DNA from: JACVRW01 sp034664125
GTDB lineage: Bacteria; Actinomycetota; Thermoleophilia; Solirubrobacterales; Thermoleophilaceae
DNA: 64,000 nt
NCBI GenBank assembly: GCA_034664125.1
Contig: JAXDIG010000013.1
Coordinates: 1-64,000 of the forward strand
Reading direction: 5' to 3'
Position numbers and translations under genes: made by a program. The notes below the pieces were generated by a model. That model was not told the origin of the DNA, made no database searches, and saw nothing but the letters and a program-made list of their open reading frames with translations. Of the stretch, positions 19,588-26,675 are shown piece by piece (the stretch's first letter is position 1; every line of letters begins with the position of its first letter).

Positions 19588-20208
19588 TTGGCCGTGAACC
19601 CTGAGATGCTGTCGCGCGTGACCAATGCACGCCTCTGGTGGCAGAAATGGCGCTGGTACGAGCGCAACGCGCTGCCATGGAACCGCGCGCGCATCCACGG
19701 CGAGTTCGCGCGCCGCCGCGCGTTCGCGCGCTGGCCCGTGCACGGCAACGTCCTGGAGGCGTTCCGCGAGGGGCGGCTCGACGTGGGGGAGAACACGCTG
19801 CTGGAGCCCCACGTCTGGCTCACCGCCCCGGGCGACGCGCGTATCCGGATCGGCTCCGGCACGTTCCTCAACATCGCCGTGATGGTCGCCGCGGTGGAGC
19901 TGGTGGAGATCGGCGACCACTGCATGTTCGCCAACGGCTGCTTCGTGACCGACGGCGCCCACCGCTTCGACGACCCGGAGCGGCCCGTCCCGTGGCAGGG
20001 GTTCACCAGCAAGGGCCCCACGCGCGTGGAGGACAACGTCTGGTGCGGCGCCAACGTGGTCGTGACCAGCGGTGTGACCATCGGCGAGCGCAGCGTGATC
20101 GGCGCCAACAGCGTCGTCACGCGGGACATCCCCGCCTTCTCGGTGGCGGCGGGGATCCCCGCGCAGGTGTTGCGGCCGATCGACTACTCGGACCGGGTCA
20201 GCACATGA
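19588..20208 (+). CDS. Hexapeptide-repeat O-acetyltransferase (Maa/NodL type)
   Basis: A 206-residue left-handed beta-helix acyltransferase. The N-terminal ~60 residues are aromatic and basic. From about 65 on, hexapeptide turns appear (IRIGSGTFLNIAVMV, VEIGDHCMFANGC), the catalytic His lies in DGAHRF, and the C-terminal coils are VWCGANVVVTSGVTIGERSVIGANSVVT with the closing AAGIPAQVLRPI motif of the family. Acetyl-CoA-dependent modification of a sugar or glycan is likely; the acceptor is unknown. The TTG at 19588 or the GTG at 19618 could be the start. Its end overlaps the convergent exported-protein gene by 11 bp. Confidence 0.78.
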   Translation: MAVNPEMLSRVTNARLWWQKWRWYERNALPWNRARIHGEFARRRAFARWPVHGNVLEAFREGRLDVGENTLLEPHVWLTAPGDARIRIGSGTFLNIAVMVAAVELVEIGDHCMFANGCFVTDGAHRFDDPERPVPWQGFTSKGPTRVEDNVWCGANVVVTSGVTIGERSVIGANSVVTRDIPAFSVAAGIPAQVLRPIDYSDRVST

Positions 20209-20740
20209 CGATCAGGTGGAACGGGCGGTCGAGCTCCGTGCCGTTGGTCCCGTTCTCGGTCCGGACCGATACGCCGTTGACGTTCGAGCCGAGCGACCCC
20301 ACGCTGATCTGGCTGTTCTGCGGTGGCACCGACGCACTCTCGTCGCCCACCGTGGCGAAGTAGCCGCAGCTGCGCACGTCGCCGCTGAAGATCACCTGAT
20401 AGCGACCCTCTGAGGTACGTGCCGCGGAGCTGACGTCGCGGCCGCGCACCGCCTGGCCGCCCGCGTTCACCACGGCGAAGCGGGTGCCGCCGCCGGCGAG
20501 GAACGCGGTCGGCACCGGGCCGAGGCTGGACTCCTTGATCGCTCCGCCACCGAGGCCGTCGGGGCGCACGTCGCTGCCGCTGAGGGAATGGTTGCGGATG
20601 TCCTTGTTCGTCACCGTCCCGTTCTTGATGCTCTTGCCGGTGATGACCAGCGCGTAGGCGGAGCCGCCGAGCGACATCACCAGGGCGGTGACCGCGACGA
20701 CCATGGCCGGGGACGGCAGAAGACGACGGATGCGACCCAT
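20198..20740 (-). CDS. Exported or membrane-anchored hypothetical protein
   Basis: A 180-residue protein with an N-terminal hydrophobic segment (about 12-32, MVVAVTALVMSLGGSAYALV) acting as signal peptide or anchor. The KSIKNGTVTNKDIRNHSLSG segment that follows has a polar strand pattern seen repeatedly in Thermoleophilia surface proteins. A beta-rich C-terminal domain has two Cys (SCGYFA and the terminal Cys). No enzymatic motif is visible. Its 3' end overlaps the acetyltransferase gene tail-to-tail. A GAGGTT ribosome-binding site precedes the ATG. Confidence 0.65.
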   Translation of the reverse strand: MGRIRRLLPSPAMVVAVTALVMSLGGSAYALVITGKSIKNGTVTNKDIRNHSLSGSDVRPDGLGGGAIKESSLGPVPTAFLAGGGTRFAVVNAGGQAVRGRDVSSAARTSEGRYQVIFSGDVRSCGYFATVGDESASVPPQNSQISVGSLGSNVNGVSVRTENGTNGTELDRPFHLIVMC

Positions 20741-20817
20741 GTTCGGAACCTCTCCTTCGTGCAGGGGTGGGGCTGATCGCCCTAACCCGCGGACTACCGG
20801 GAGGGTTCGGTGCTACG

Positions 20818-20829
20818 GCGCGAGCCCCT
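20818..20829 (-). terminator. GGGGCTCGCGCC element downstream of panB
   Basis: On the minus strand the 12-bp core GGGGCTCGCGCC starts about 12 bp after the panB stop. Its stem is shorter than in the other copies. The orientation relative to panB is the same as that of the phoD and cupredoxin copies relative to their genes. Confidence 0.35.
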
Positions 20830-20840
20830 GCAAAAGCCGC

Positions 20841-21743
20841 TCAGAGCGTGAAGCCGCCCGTGAAGGGCTCTCCCGTGCTCTCGCTCATCAGCTCGTGGAG
20901 GCGGTCGATCTCGTCGGGCGCCATCGTGTAGCCGTGCTCGGGCTCCGGGTAGCGCCGCGTGCGCACGTCCTCCACGAACGCCGTGACGCCCTTGATCATC
21001 TCCGCCCGCACGTCGGCGTAGCGCTTCACGAAGCGCGCCGCGTGGCCGTCGTAGATGCCGAGCAGGTCGTGGAAGACGAGCACCTGGCCGTCGGTGGCCG
21101 GGCCGGCGCCGATGCCGATCACGGGAATCTGCATGCGCGGCATGATCACCTCGGTGAGCGCGGCGGGGATCGCCTCGAAGACGATCGAGAAGCACCCCGC
21201 TTCCTGGAGCCCGACCGCGTCGTGCATCACGTGCAGGCCGCGCTCGGCCGTGCGGCCCTGCGAGCGGTAGCCGCCGAGCGCGGTGGCCGATTGCGGCGTA
21301 AGGCCCACGTGACCCATCACCGGGATGCCCGCCCCGATGATGGCCCGCGCGCGCTCGACCGAGCTGCCGCCGCGCTCCAGCTTGACGGCGTCACAGCCTG
21401 CCTCCTTGACGAAGCGCTGGGCATTGGCGATCGCCTGCTCGTTGGAAACCTCGTAGGAGCCGAACGGCATGTCGCCGACCAGCAGCGGCGTCGACAGCCC
21501 GCGGCGCACGGCGGACGCCAGCATGAGCAGCTCCTCCAGGGTCACGGGGACCGTGGAGGGGTAGCCCAGGACGGTCATCGCGCCGGAGTCGCCCACCAGG
21601 ACGATGTCCACGCCGGCCTCCTCGGCCACCTGGGCACTCGGGAAGTCGTAGGCGGTGACCATCGCGATCGGCTCGCCGAGTGCCTTCTTCTCGGCGAGCT
21701 TGGTCAGGGTGGTCGCCGGTCGCTGAGTGGGACGAGTGCTCAT
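20841..21743 (-). CDS. panB: 3-methyl-2-oxobutanoate hydroxymethyltransferase
   Basis: Makes ketopantoate from alpha-ketoisovalerate and methylene-tetrahydrofolate, the first committed step of pantothenate synthesis. The 300-residue TIM-barrel has the family segments MVTAYDFPSA (28-37), VGDSGAMTVLGY, VGDMPFGSYE, the catalytic Glu region VFEAIPAALTEVI and IGIGAGPATDGQVLV. The ATG overlaps the panC stop by 4 bp. It is third in the operon DUF2520-panC-panB. The family assignment is unambiguous. Confidence 0.96.
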   Translation of the reverse strand: MSTRPTQRPATTLTKLAEKKALGEPIAMVTAYDFPSAQVAEEAGVDIVLVGDSGAMTVLGYPSTVPVTLEELLMLASAVRRGLSTPLLVGDMPFGSYEVSNEQAIANAQRFVKEAGCDAVKLERGGSSVERARAIIGAGIPVMGHVGLTPQSATALGGYRSQGRTAERGLHVMHDAVGLQEAGCFSIVFEAIPAALTEVIMPRMQIPVIGIGAGPATDGQVLVFHDLLGIYDGHAARFVKRYADVRAEMIKGVTAFVEDVRTRRYPEPEHGYTMAPDEIDRLHELMSESTGEPFTGGFTL

Positions 21744-22597
21744 TTCGTGCCTCCGAGGATCGTGTTGTCGATGAGTCGGGCGCGGCCCACGCGGGCCGCG
21801 ACGGCAAGCAGGGTCGAGCCGTTCACGCGCGCCGCCGGCGAGAGGTCGGCGGCGGAGCGCAGCTCCAGGTACTCGGGGTCGATGCCGTGGGCATCGAGCT
21901 GGGCGCGGGCGGCGGACAGCACCGCCGCGGCGTCGAGGTGGCCGGCGGCAACCTCGGCCTCGGCCGCGCGCAGGGCGCGGCTCAGGCCGAGCGCGCGGTC
22001 GCGTTCGGCGGGCGTGAGATACGCGTTGCGGGACGAGAGTGCCAGTCCGTCCGCGTCGCGCACGGTGGGGCAGACCTCGATGCGGACCGGAATGTCGAGG
22101 TCGCGCACCAGCTTGCGGATCACGAGCGCCTGCTGGGCGTCCTTCTGCCCGAAGTAGGCGACGTCGGGGGCGGCCATGTTGAGCAGCTTCGTCACGACCG
22201 TCGCCACCCCGGCGAAGTGCCCGGAACCCCGTTGCTCGGGCGCCCCGTCTAGCACGTCGGTGAGCCCCGCGACGGTCACGCTGGTGGCGAAGCCGGGTGG
22301 GTAGACCTCGTCGGCGGGCGGGGCGAACAGCACGTCCACGCCCTCGGCCCGGGCCAGCTCCGCGTCGCGCGCCTCGTCGCGCGGGTACGCCTCCAGATCC
22401 TCACCCGGGCCGAACTGGGCGGGGTTGACGAACAGCGACATCACCACCGCGTCGCACTGCTCGCGCGCGCGGCGCAGCAGCGCGATGTGCCCGTCGTGCA
22501 GGTAGCCCATGGTCGGCACCAGGCCGATGCTGTGCTCGGCGCGACGCTCGGGGGCGAGCGCCTCGCGCAGCTCGGAGACGGAGCGGACCGTCCTCAT
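21740..22597 (-). CDS. panC: Pantothenate synthetase
   Basis: ATP-dependent ligation of pantoate and beta-alanine. The 285-residue Rossmann-like adenylyltransferase carries LVPTMGYLHDGHIAL (the HIGH-type motif, about 26-40), FVNPAQFGPGEDLEAYPR, YFGQKDAQQALVIRKL and the KMSKS-equivalent SSRNAYL. The ATG at 22597 is chosen from the canonical TVRSVSELR N-terminus and the 4-bp overlap with the upstream DUF2520 gene; longer open frames are artefacts of high GC. Confidence 0.96.
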   Translation of the reverse strand: MRTVRSVSELREALAPERRAEHSIGLVPTMGYLHDGHIALLRRAREQCDAVVMSLFVNPAQFGPGEDLEAYPRDEARDAELARAEGVDVLFAPPADEVYPPGFATSVTVAGLTDVLDGAPEQRGSGHFAGVATVVTKLLNMAAPDVAYFGQKDAQQALVIRKLVRDLDIPVRIEVCPTVRDADGLALSSRNAYLTPAERDRALGLSRALRAAEAEVAAGHLDAAAVLSAARAQLDAHGIDPEYLELRSAADLSPAARVNGSTLLAVAARVGRARLIDNTILGGTK

Positions 22598-23364
22598 GCC
22601 CGGGCCGCCGCCCCGGCCAGCGCTCGCGTGTGGAGCACGAGCTCGTCGAAGAGGTCGAGCAGCTCGGGGGCCGCTTCGGCCACGGCGTGCCGCTGAGCGG
22701 CGACGGTGGCCTCGTCGCCGCGCGCCACGGGCCCGGTCAGCGCCCGCTCCGGGCCGACCTCGGCGAGGTTGTCGACGGTGCGCCGCAGCAGCGGTACGAG
22801 CAACCTGCGCGCCTCGTCCGGCTCGAGTCCGGCGCCGGCGGCGATCCGCTCGGCGGCCGCCTGCAGCGTCACCATGAAGTTGGAGGCCATCGAAGCGGCG
22901 GCGTGGTACGCGGCGCGGCCCTCGTCGTCGATCTCGAACGGCGTCATGCCGAGCGTGCGCGCGAGATCGGCGGCGAAGGCGAGCGCCTCGGCCGTGGACC
23001 CTGCGATCGCACAGCCCGCGCCCGCAAAGGCGCCCAGCCCGCTCGACTCCGGCGCGAAGGTCTGCAGCGGGTGCAGGCCGAAGGCGGCCGCCCCCGCGGG
23101 CGCGAGGGCGCTCAGCGGCGTCGCGCCGCTGGTGTGTCCGACCAGGGGCGCCGCTCCAGCCACGGTGGCGGCCGCCGCCTGGATCTCCGCGTCGGGCACG
23201 CACAGCACGATCGCGTCGCAGCCGCGTGGCACCTGGCCGCGCCCGGCTGGGCCGTCGACGGCGACGCCGGCCTCGCGCAGCGCGCCGGCCAGCGCGGTCC
23301 CGAGCCGGCCGGGCCCGACAACGCCCACGCGTACGTCGCTGAGGCTGTTGGTGATCGAGTGCAT
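22594..23364 (-). CDS. Rossmann-like DUF2520 protein, candidate pantoate-pathway reductase
   Basis: A 256-residue protein with an N-terminal NAD(P)-binding fold (VGVVGPGRLGTALAGAL, 12-28) and a C-terminal helical DUF2520 domain (YHAAASMASNFMVTL, then a Leu-rich helix bundle), the architecture of the ketopantoate reductase and P5C-reductase superfamily. It is the first gene of an operon in which panC and panB follow with 4-bp overlaps. No classical panE or ilvC is in the window. A role as ketopantoate reductase is an attractive inference from context; it has not been shown for DUF2520 proteins to my knowledge. Confidence 0.8.
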   Translation of the reverse strand: MHSITNSLSDVRVGVVGPGRLGTALAGALREAGVAVDGPAGRGQVPRGCDAIVLCVPDAEIQAAAATVAGAAPLVGHTSGATPLSALAPAGAAAFGLHPLQTFAPESSGLGAFAGAGCAIAGSTAEALAFAADLARTLGMTPFEIDDEGRAAYHAAASMASNFMVTLQAAAERIAAGAGLEPDEARRLLVPLLRRTVDNLAEVGPERALTGPVARGDEATVAAQRHAVAEAAPELLDLFDELVLHTRALAGAAARA

Positions 23365-23432
23365 CTATTCGCCGGTCCACTCCACCTTGGGTAGCGGCCG
23401 ACCCCAACAAGGATACCGTCGCCATCGGGCCC

Positions 23433-23438
23433 TAGGCT
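23433..23438 (+). promoter_or_regulatory. -10-like hexamer TAGGCT before the UDG gene
   Basis: Ends 7 nt before the GTG at 23446; the sequence is identical to the phoD and APC permease hexamers. Confidence 0.45.
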
Positions 23439-23445
23439 TAGCTCC

Positions 23446-24114
23446 GTGCAGGCACGCAGCGCAGAGGAGCGTCGCGAGGCCCTCGTCGAGCTATACCGGG
23501 AGGCGGCGGCTTGCACGCGCTGCCCGCTGCACCAGGGACGCACCAAGGTCGTGTTCGGCGCGGGCAACGCCGACGCCGACCTGATGTTCGTGGGGGAGGC
23601 CCCCGGTCAGCAGGAGGACCTCCAGGGCCTGCCGTTCGTGGGAAGGGCAGGCAAGCTGCTCGACCAGCTGCTGGGCGAGGTCGGCCTGGAGCGGGCGGAC
23701 GTCTTCATCACCAACGTCCTCAAGAGCCGCCCGCCGGGCAACCGTGACCCCGAGCAGGGCGAGATCGACGCCTGCAAGCCGTACCTGCACAGGCAGGTGG
23801 AGCTGATCGAGCCGCGCGTCATCTGCACGCTCGGCAACTTCGCCACCAAGCTGCTGACCCGGTCCCAGCGCGGCATCACGGGCGTCCACGGGCGGCCGCA
23901 GGTGCACGAGCTGGGCGGCCGCGCGGTGCGGGTGTTCCCGATCTACCACCCGGCGGCCGCGCTGCGCAGCACCAAGACGCTGGAGGAGCTGCGTCAGGAC
24001 TTCCGGCGCCTACCCGAGCTGCTGGAGGAGCCGCCGCCGGTTCCGATCGGCGCCGTGGCGGCCGTCGCGGCGGAGCCGGCCCCCGAGCCGCCGCAGATCA
24101 ACCTCTTCGACTGA
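23446..24114 (+). CDS. Family 4 uracil-DNA glycosylase with 4Fe-4S cluster
   Basis: Removes uracil from DNA to start base excision repair. The 222-residue enzyme has four Cys for the iron-sulfur cluster (Cys23 and Cys26 in CTRC, Cys110 in DACKPY, Cys127 in VICTLG), the active-site GEAPGQQED (50-58), the VGRAGKLLDQLL helix, VLKSRPPGNR and the late HPAAAL motif. A ~30-residue Pro/Ala-rich tail follows the fold. It opens an operon with the t6A genes: its stop overlaps the tsaE start. Confidence 0.92.
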   Translation: MQARSAEERREALVELYREAAACTRCPLHQGRTKVVFGAGNADADLMFVGEAPGQQEDLQGLPFVGRAGKLLDQLLGEVGLERADVFITNVLKSRPPGNRDPEQGEIDACKPYLHRQVELIEPRVICTLGNFATKLLTRSQRGITGVHGRPQVHELGGRAVRVFPIYHPAAALRSTKTLEELRQDFRRLPELLEEPPPVPIGAVAAVAAEPAPEPPQINLFD

Positions 24115-24521
24115 CCTCGCTCCAGTCCGCATCGGCGCAGGACACCGAGGCCGCCGGGGCGGAGCTGGCCGGCCTCCTCAAGCCCGGCGACGTGGTGCTG
24201 GTCAGCGGCGAGCTCGGCAGCGGGAAGACGACGTTCGTGCGCGGCGCCTGCCGCGCGCTGGGGGTGGAGGGCCCCGTGACGAGCCCGACGTTCACGGTCG
24301 GTCACGTGCTGGGCGGCTCGCCGGAGGTCGCCCACCTGGACCTCTACCGGCTCGGCTCGCTCGCGGGCGAGGACCCGGCGCTGCTCGACGACTACCTGAC
24401 TCCCGAGCGCGTGGCCTTCGTCGAGTGGCCCGCGGTGGCCGAGCCCCGGATCGAGCGGGTGGCGGCGCGCGTGCTGCTGGAGCACATGGGCGGCGACCGC
24501 CGGCGGATCACGATTGCGTGA
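24111..24521 (+). CDS. tsaE: tRNA t6A synthesis ATPase TsaE, probable CTG start
   Basis: P-loop ATPase that drives the TsaB-TsaD complex making N6-threonylcarbamoyl-adenosine on ANN-decoding tRNAs. Walker A is GELGSGKTT (33-41), with TSPTFTVGH, HLDLYRLG and FVEWP motifs. The family needs ~25 residues before the P-loop strand, and these are encoded in frame (DTEAAGAELAGLLKPGD). There is no ATG, GTG or TTG upstream; a CTG at 24111 overlaps the UDG stop as CTGA, matching the ATGA/GTGA couplings used elsewhere in the operon. The fallback GTG at 24192 would remove the first strand and helix. The start call is therefore inferred. Confidence 0.85.
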   Translation: MTSLQSASAQDTEAAGAELAGLLKPGDVVLVSGELGSGKTTFVRGACRALGVEGPVTSPTFTVGHVLGGSPEVAHLDLYRLGSLAGEDPALLDDYLTPERVAFVEWPAVAEPRIERVAARVLLEHMGGDRRRITIA

Positions 24522-25201
24522 CCCTCCTCGGCATTGACACCTCGACCCCGGCGAGCACCGCCTGCGTGCTGCGCGACGACGGCCAGAGCTTCGAGGTCGT
24601 GCCCGAGCCGGCGCGGCTGAGCGCGGGCCCTGGCCACGCCCGGGAGCTGATGCCCGCGGTCGCCGAGGTGATGGAGCGCGCCGGCCTCGACTTCCGCGAC
24701 CTGGAGGCGATCGCGGTGGGGGTGGGACCGGGGATGTTCACCGGCCTGCGCATCGGGATCGCGACGGCACGCGCGCTGGCAAGCGCCGGCGGGCTGCGCC
24801 TGAGGCCCGTGTCGTCGCTGGCGGCTCTGGCTGCCGGGATGAGGGACGAGGGCGCGGGCGAAGATACGCTGCTCCCACTCATCGACGCCCGCCGCGGCGA
24901 GGTGTTCGGGGCCCTCCACGGGGCCGGCGGGGAGTTGCTCTGGCCGCCGTTCGTCGCGGCGCCCGAGGACGTCGTAGCGCGCGTGCGGGAAGCCGGTTTC
25001 AGCGTGAGGGCGGCGGGGGACGGGTCGATACGATTTCGGAGGGTGCTCGAGGCGGCCGGGATCGGCGTCGATGCGGACGAGTCGCGCTCCCATGTGGTGC
25101 GGGCTCTGCACGTCTGCCGGCTGGCGCAGGCGGTGCCGGGCGAGGCGCCCGAAGCAGTCCTCCCCGACTACCTCAGAGCACCGGACGCAAAGACGCCGTG
25201 A
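24518..25201 (+). CDS. tsaB: tRNA t6A synthesis protein TsaB
   Basis: ASKHA-fold partner of TsaD. The 227-residue protein has the N-terminal LLGIDTSTPASTACVL strand, HARELMPAV, GVGPGMFTGLRIGIATARAL (61-80 region) and PLIDARRGEVFGA. It lacks the metal-binding His pair of TsaD, as expected for the regulatory subunit. The GTG start overlaps the tsaE stop and the stop overlaps the rimI start, giving tight translational coupling. Confidence 0.92.
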   Translation: MTLLGIDTSTPASTACVLRDDGQSFEVVPEPARLSAGPGHARELMPAVAEVMERAGLDFRDLEAIAVGVGPGMFTGLRIGIATARALASAGGLRLRPVSSLAALAAGMRDEGAGEDTLLPLIDARRGEVFGALHGAGGELLWPPFVAAPEDVVARVREAGFSVRAAGDGSIRFRRVLEAAGIGVDADESRSHVVRALHVCRLAQAVPGEAPEAVLPDYLRAPDAKTP

Positions 25202-25659
25202 ACCACGACCTTCAGATCCGCCGCCTCACCTACGCCGACCTGCCCCAGGTGATCGCGATCGAGCGGCGCGCGTTTCCCACGCCGTGGTCGCTCGCCATGT
25301 TCGTGCTCGAGCTGTCCAAGCCATCGGGGATCTGCCTGGCCGCGACGATCGACGAGCGGGTGGTCGGCTACGTGGTCTGCTCGCGCTACGACACCGTCTG
25401 GCACGTGATGAATGTGGCCGTGGACGACCGCCTGCTTCGCCAGGGGATCGCCAGCATGCTGATGGAGCGGCTGTTCGAGCTCGCCGACAGGCCGAACGAG
25501 CAGTACACGCTGGAGGTGCGCACCTCCAACGACCCGGCGATCCGCCTCTACGAGAGCTTCGGCTTCCGGCCGGCGGGGCGCCGGCGCGCCTACTACCACG
25601 ACAACCGCGAGGACGCCCTGATCATGTGGCGCACGGTGCCCGAGCGGGCCACCGCTTGA
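25198..25659 (+). CDS. rimI: Ribosomal-protein/TsaD-associated N-acetyltransferase (RimI)
   Basis: A 153-residue GNAT enzyme, by family acetylating the N-terminal Ala of ribosomal protein S18 or other proteins. GNAT motif A is VAVDDRLLRQGIASMLMERLF, including the RxxGIA pyrophosphate loop, followed by LEVRTSNDPAIRLYESFGF and the aromatic GRRRAYYHDNREDAL end characteristic of RimI. Its position between tsaB and tsaD is the usual bacterial arrangement. A GTG start overlaps the tsaB stop. Confidence 0.9.
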   Translation: MNHDLQIRRLTYADLPQVIAIERRAFPTPWSLAMFVLELSKPSGICLAATIDERVVGYVVCSRYDTVWHVMNVAVDDRLLRQGIASMLMERLFELADRPNEQYTLEVRTSNDPAIRLYESFGFRPAGRRRAYYHDNREDALIMWRTVPERATA

Positions 25660-26621
25660 TCCTCGCCGTCGAAACGAGCTGCGACGACACGTGCGCGGCT
25701 GTGGTCACGTTGGGCGGCGAGATCCGCTCCAACGTGATCGCCTCGCAGGGCCTGCTGCACGCCCGCTACGGCGGCGTCGTTCCGGAGATCGCGTCGCGGC
25801 GTCACCTGGAGTTGGTCGACGCGGTGGTGGCCGACGCGCTGGAGGGCGCGGGGGCGGGCCTCGATGACGTGCAGACGGTCGCGGTCACGCAGGGCCCGGG
25901 GCTGATCGGCGCGCTGCTGGTGGGACTGTCGTCGGCGAAGGCGCTGGCCGCCACGCGGCGGCTGCCGCTGGTCGGTGTCGACCACCTGCACGGCCACGTC
26001 ACCGCCAGCACGCTCGGGCCGGAGCCGATCGAGGCCCCGTATCTCTGCCTGGTCGCCAGCGGCGGCCATACCTTCCTCGCGCGCGTGGACGACCCAGCGT
26101 CGTACACCGTGCTCGGCCAGACGCTCGACGACGCGGCCGGCGAGGCCTTCGACAAGGGCGCGCGCCTGCTCGGCCTCGGCTACCCGGGCGGCCCCGAGCT
26201 CGACCGCCTGGCGCGCCAGGGCGACCCCGAGGCGTTCGCGTTTCCGCGCAGCGCGCCCGGAGAGCTCGACTTCAGCTTCTCGGGGCTCAAGACGGCGCTG
26301 CTCTACCGCCTGCGCGACGAGCCGGACGCCGATCGGGCGGACCTGGCGGCCTCCTACCAGCGGGCGATCGTGGAGGCGCTCACGGCGCGCACGCGGACGG
26401 CGCTGGAGCGGGAGGGCCTGGAGCGCCTGGCCATCGGCGGCGGCGTGGCGGCCAACTCGGAGCTGCGCGCGGCGGTCCAGAACCTGGGCGTGCCCGTGTG
26501 GGTGCCCGCCACGGAGCTCTGCACCGACAACGCCGCGATGATCGCCGGAGCGGCCCGCTTCCTGGAGCCGCTGGAGTACCCGGAGTACCTGAGCATGGAC
26601 GCCGCCGCCCGGCTGCCGTAG
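25656..26621 (+). CDS. tsaD: tRNA N6-adenosine threonylcarbamoyltransferase TsaD
   Basis: Transfers the threonylcarbamoyl group to A37 of tRNA. The 321-residue ASKHA-fold metalloenzyme opens with the standard ILAVETSCDDTCAAVV, has the metal ligands His110 and His114 (DHLHGHV), and carries ASGGHTFLA, YPGGPELDRLA, FSFSGLKTALL, the GGGVAANSELR turn and the third ligand Asp in CTDNAAMIA. The TTG start overlaps the rimI stop (TTGA). Every gene in this operon uses a non-ATG start. Confidence 0.95.
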   Translation: MILAVETSCDDTCAAVVTLGGEIRSNVIASQGLLHARYGGVVPEIASRRHLELVDAVVADALEGAGAGLDDVQTVAVTQGPGLIGALLVGLSSAKALAATRRLPLVGVDHLHGHVTASTLGPEPIEAPYLCLVASGGHTFLARVDDPASYTVLGQTLDDAAGEAFDKGARLLGLGYPGGPELDRLARQGDPEAFAFPRSAPGELDFSFSGLKTALLYRLRDEPDADRADLAASYQRAIVEALTARTRTALEREGLERLAIGGGVAANSELRAAVQNLGVPVWVPATELCTDNAAMIAGAARFLEPLEYPEYLSMDAAARLP

Positions 26622-26643
26622 CGCCGCCCGAGGCCAATCTTCA

Positions 26644-26669
26644 CGGGGGTCCGGGGCGCGAGCCCCCGG
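26644..26669 (-). terminator. GGGGCTCGCGCCCC element between convergent genes
   Basis: The minus strand reads GGGGGCTCGCGCCCC followed by GGACCCCCG, a stem with TCGC loop plus a second complementary run. It lies seven bases after the antiporter stop and 22 bp after the tsaD stop. It shares the core with 7262, 15156 and 20818 and can fold in either transcript. Confidence 0.5.
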
Positions 26670-26675
26670 CTGCCA

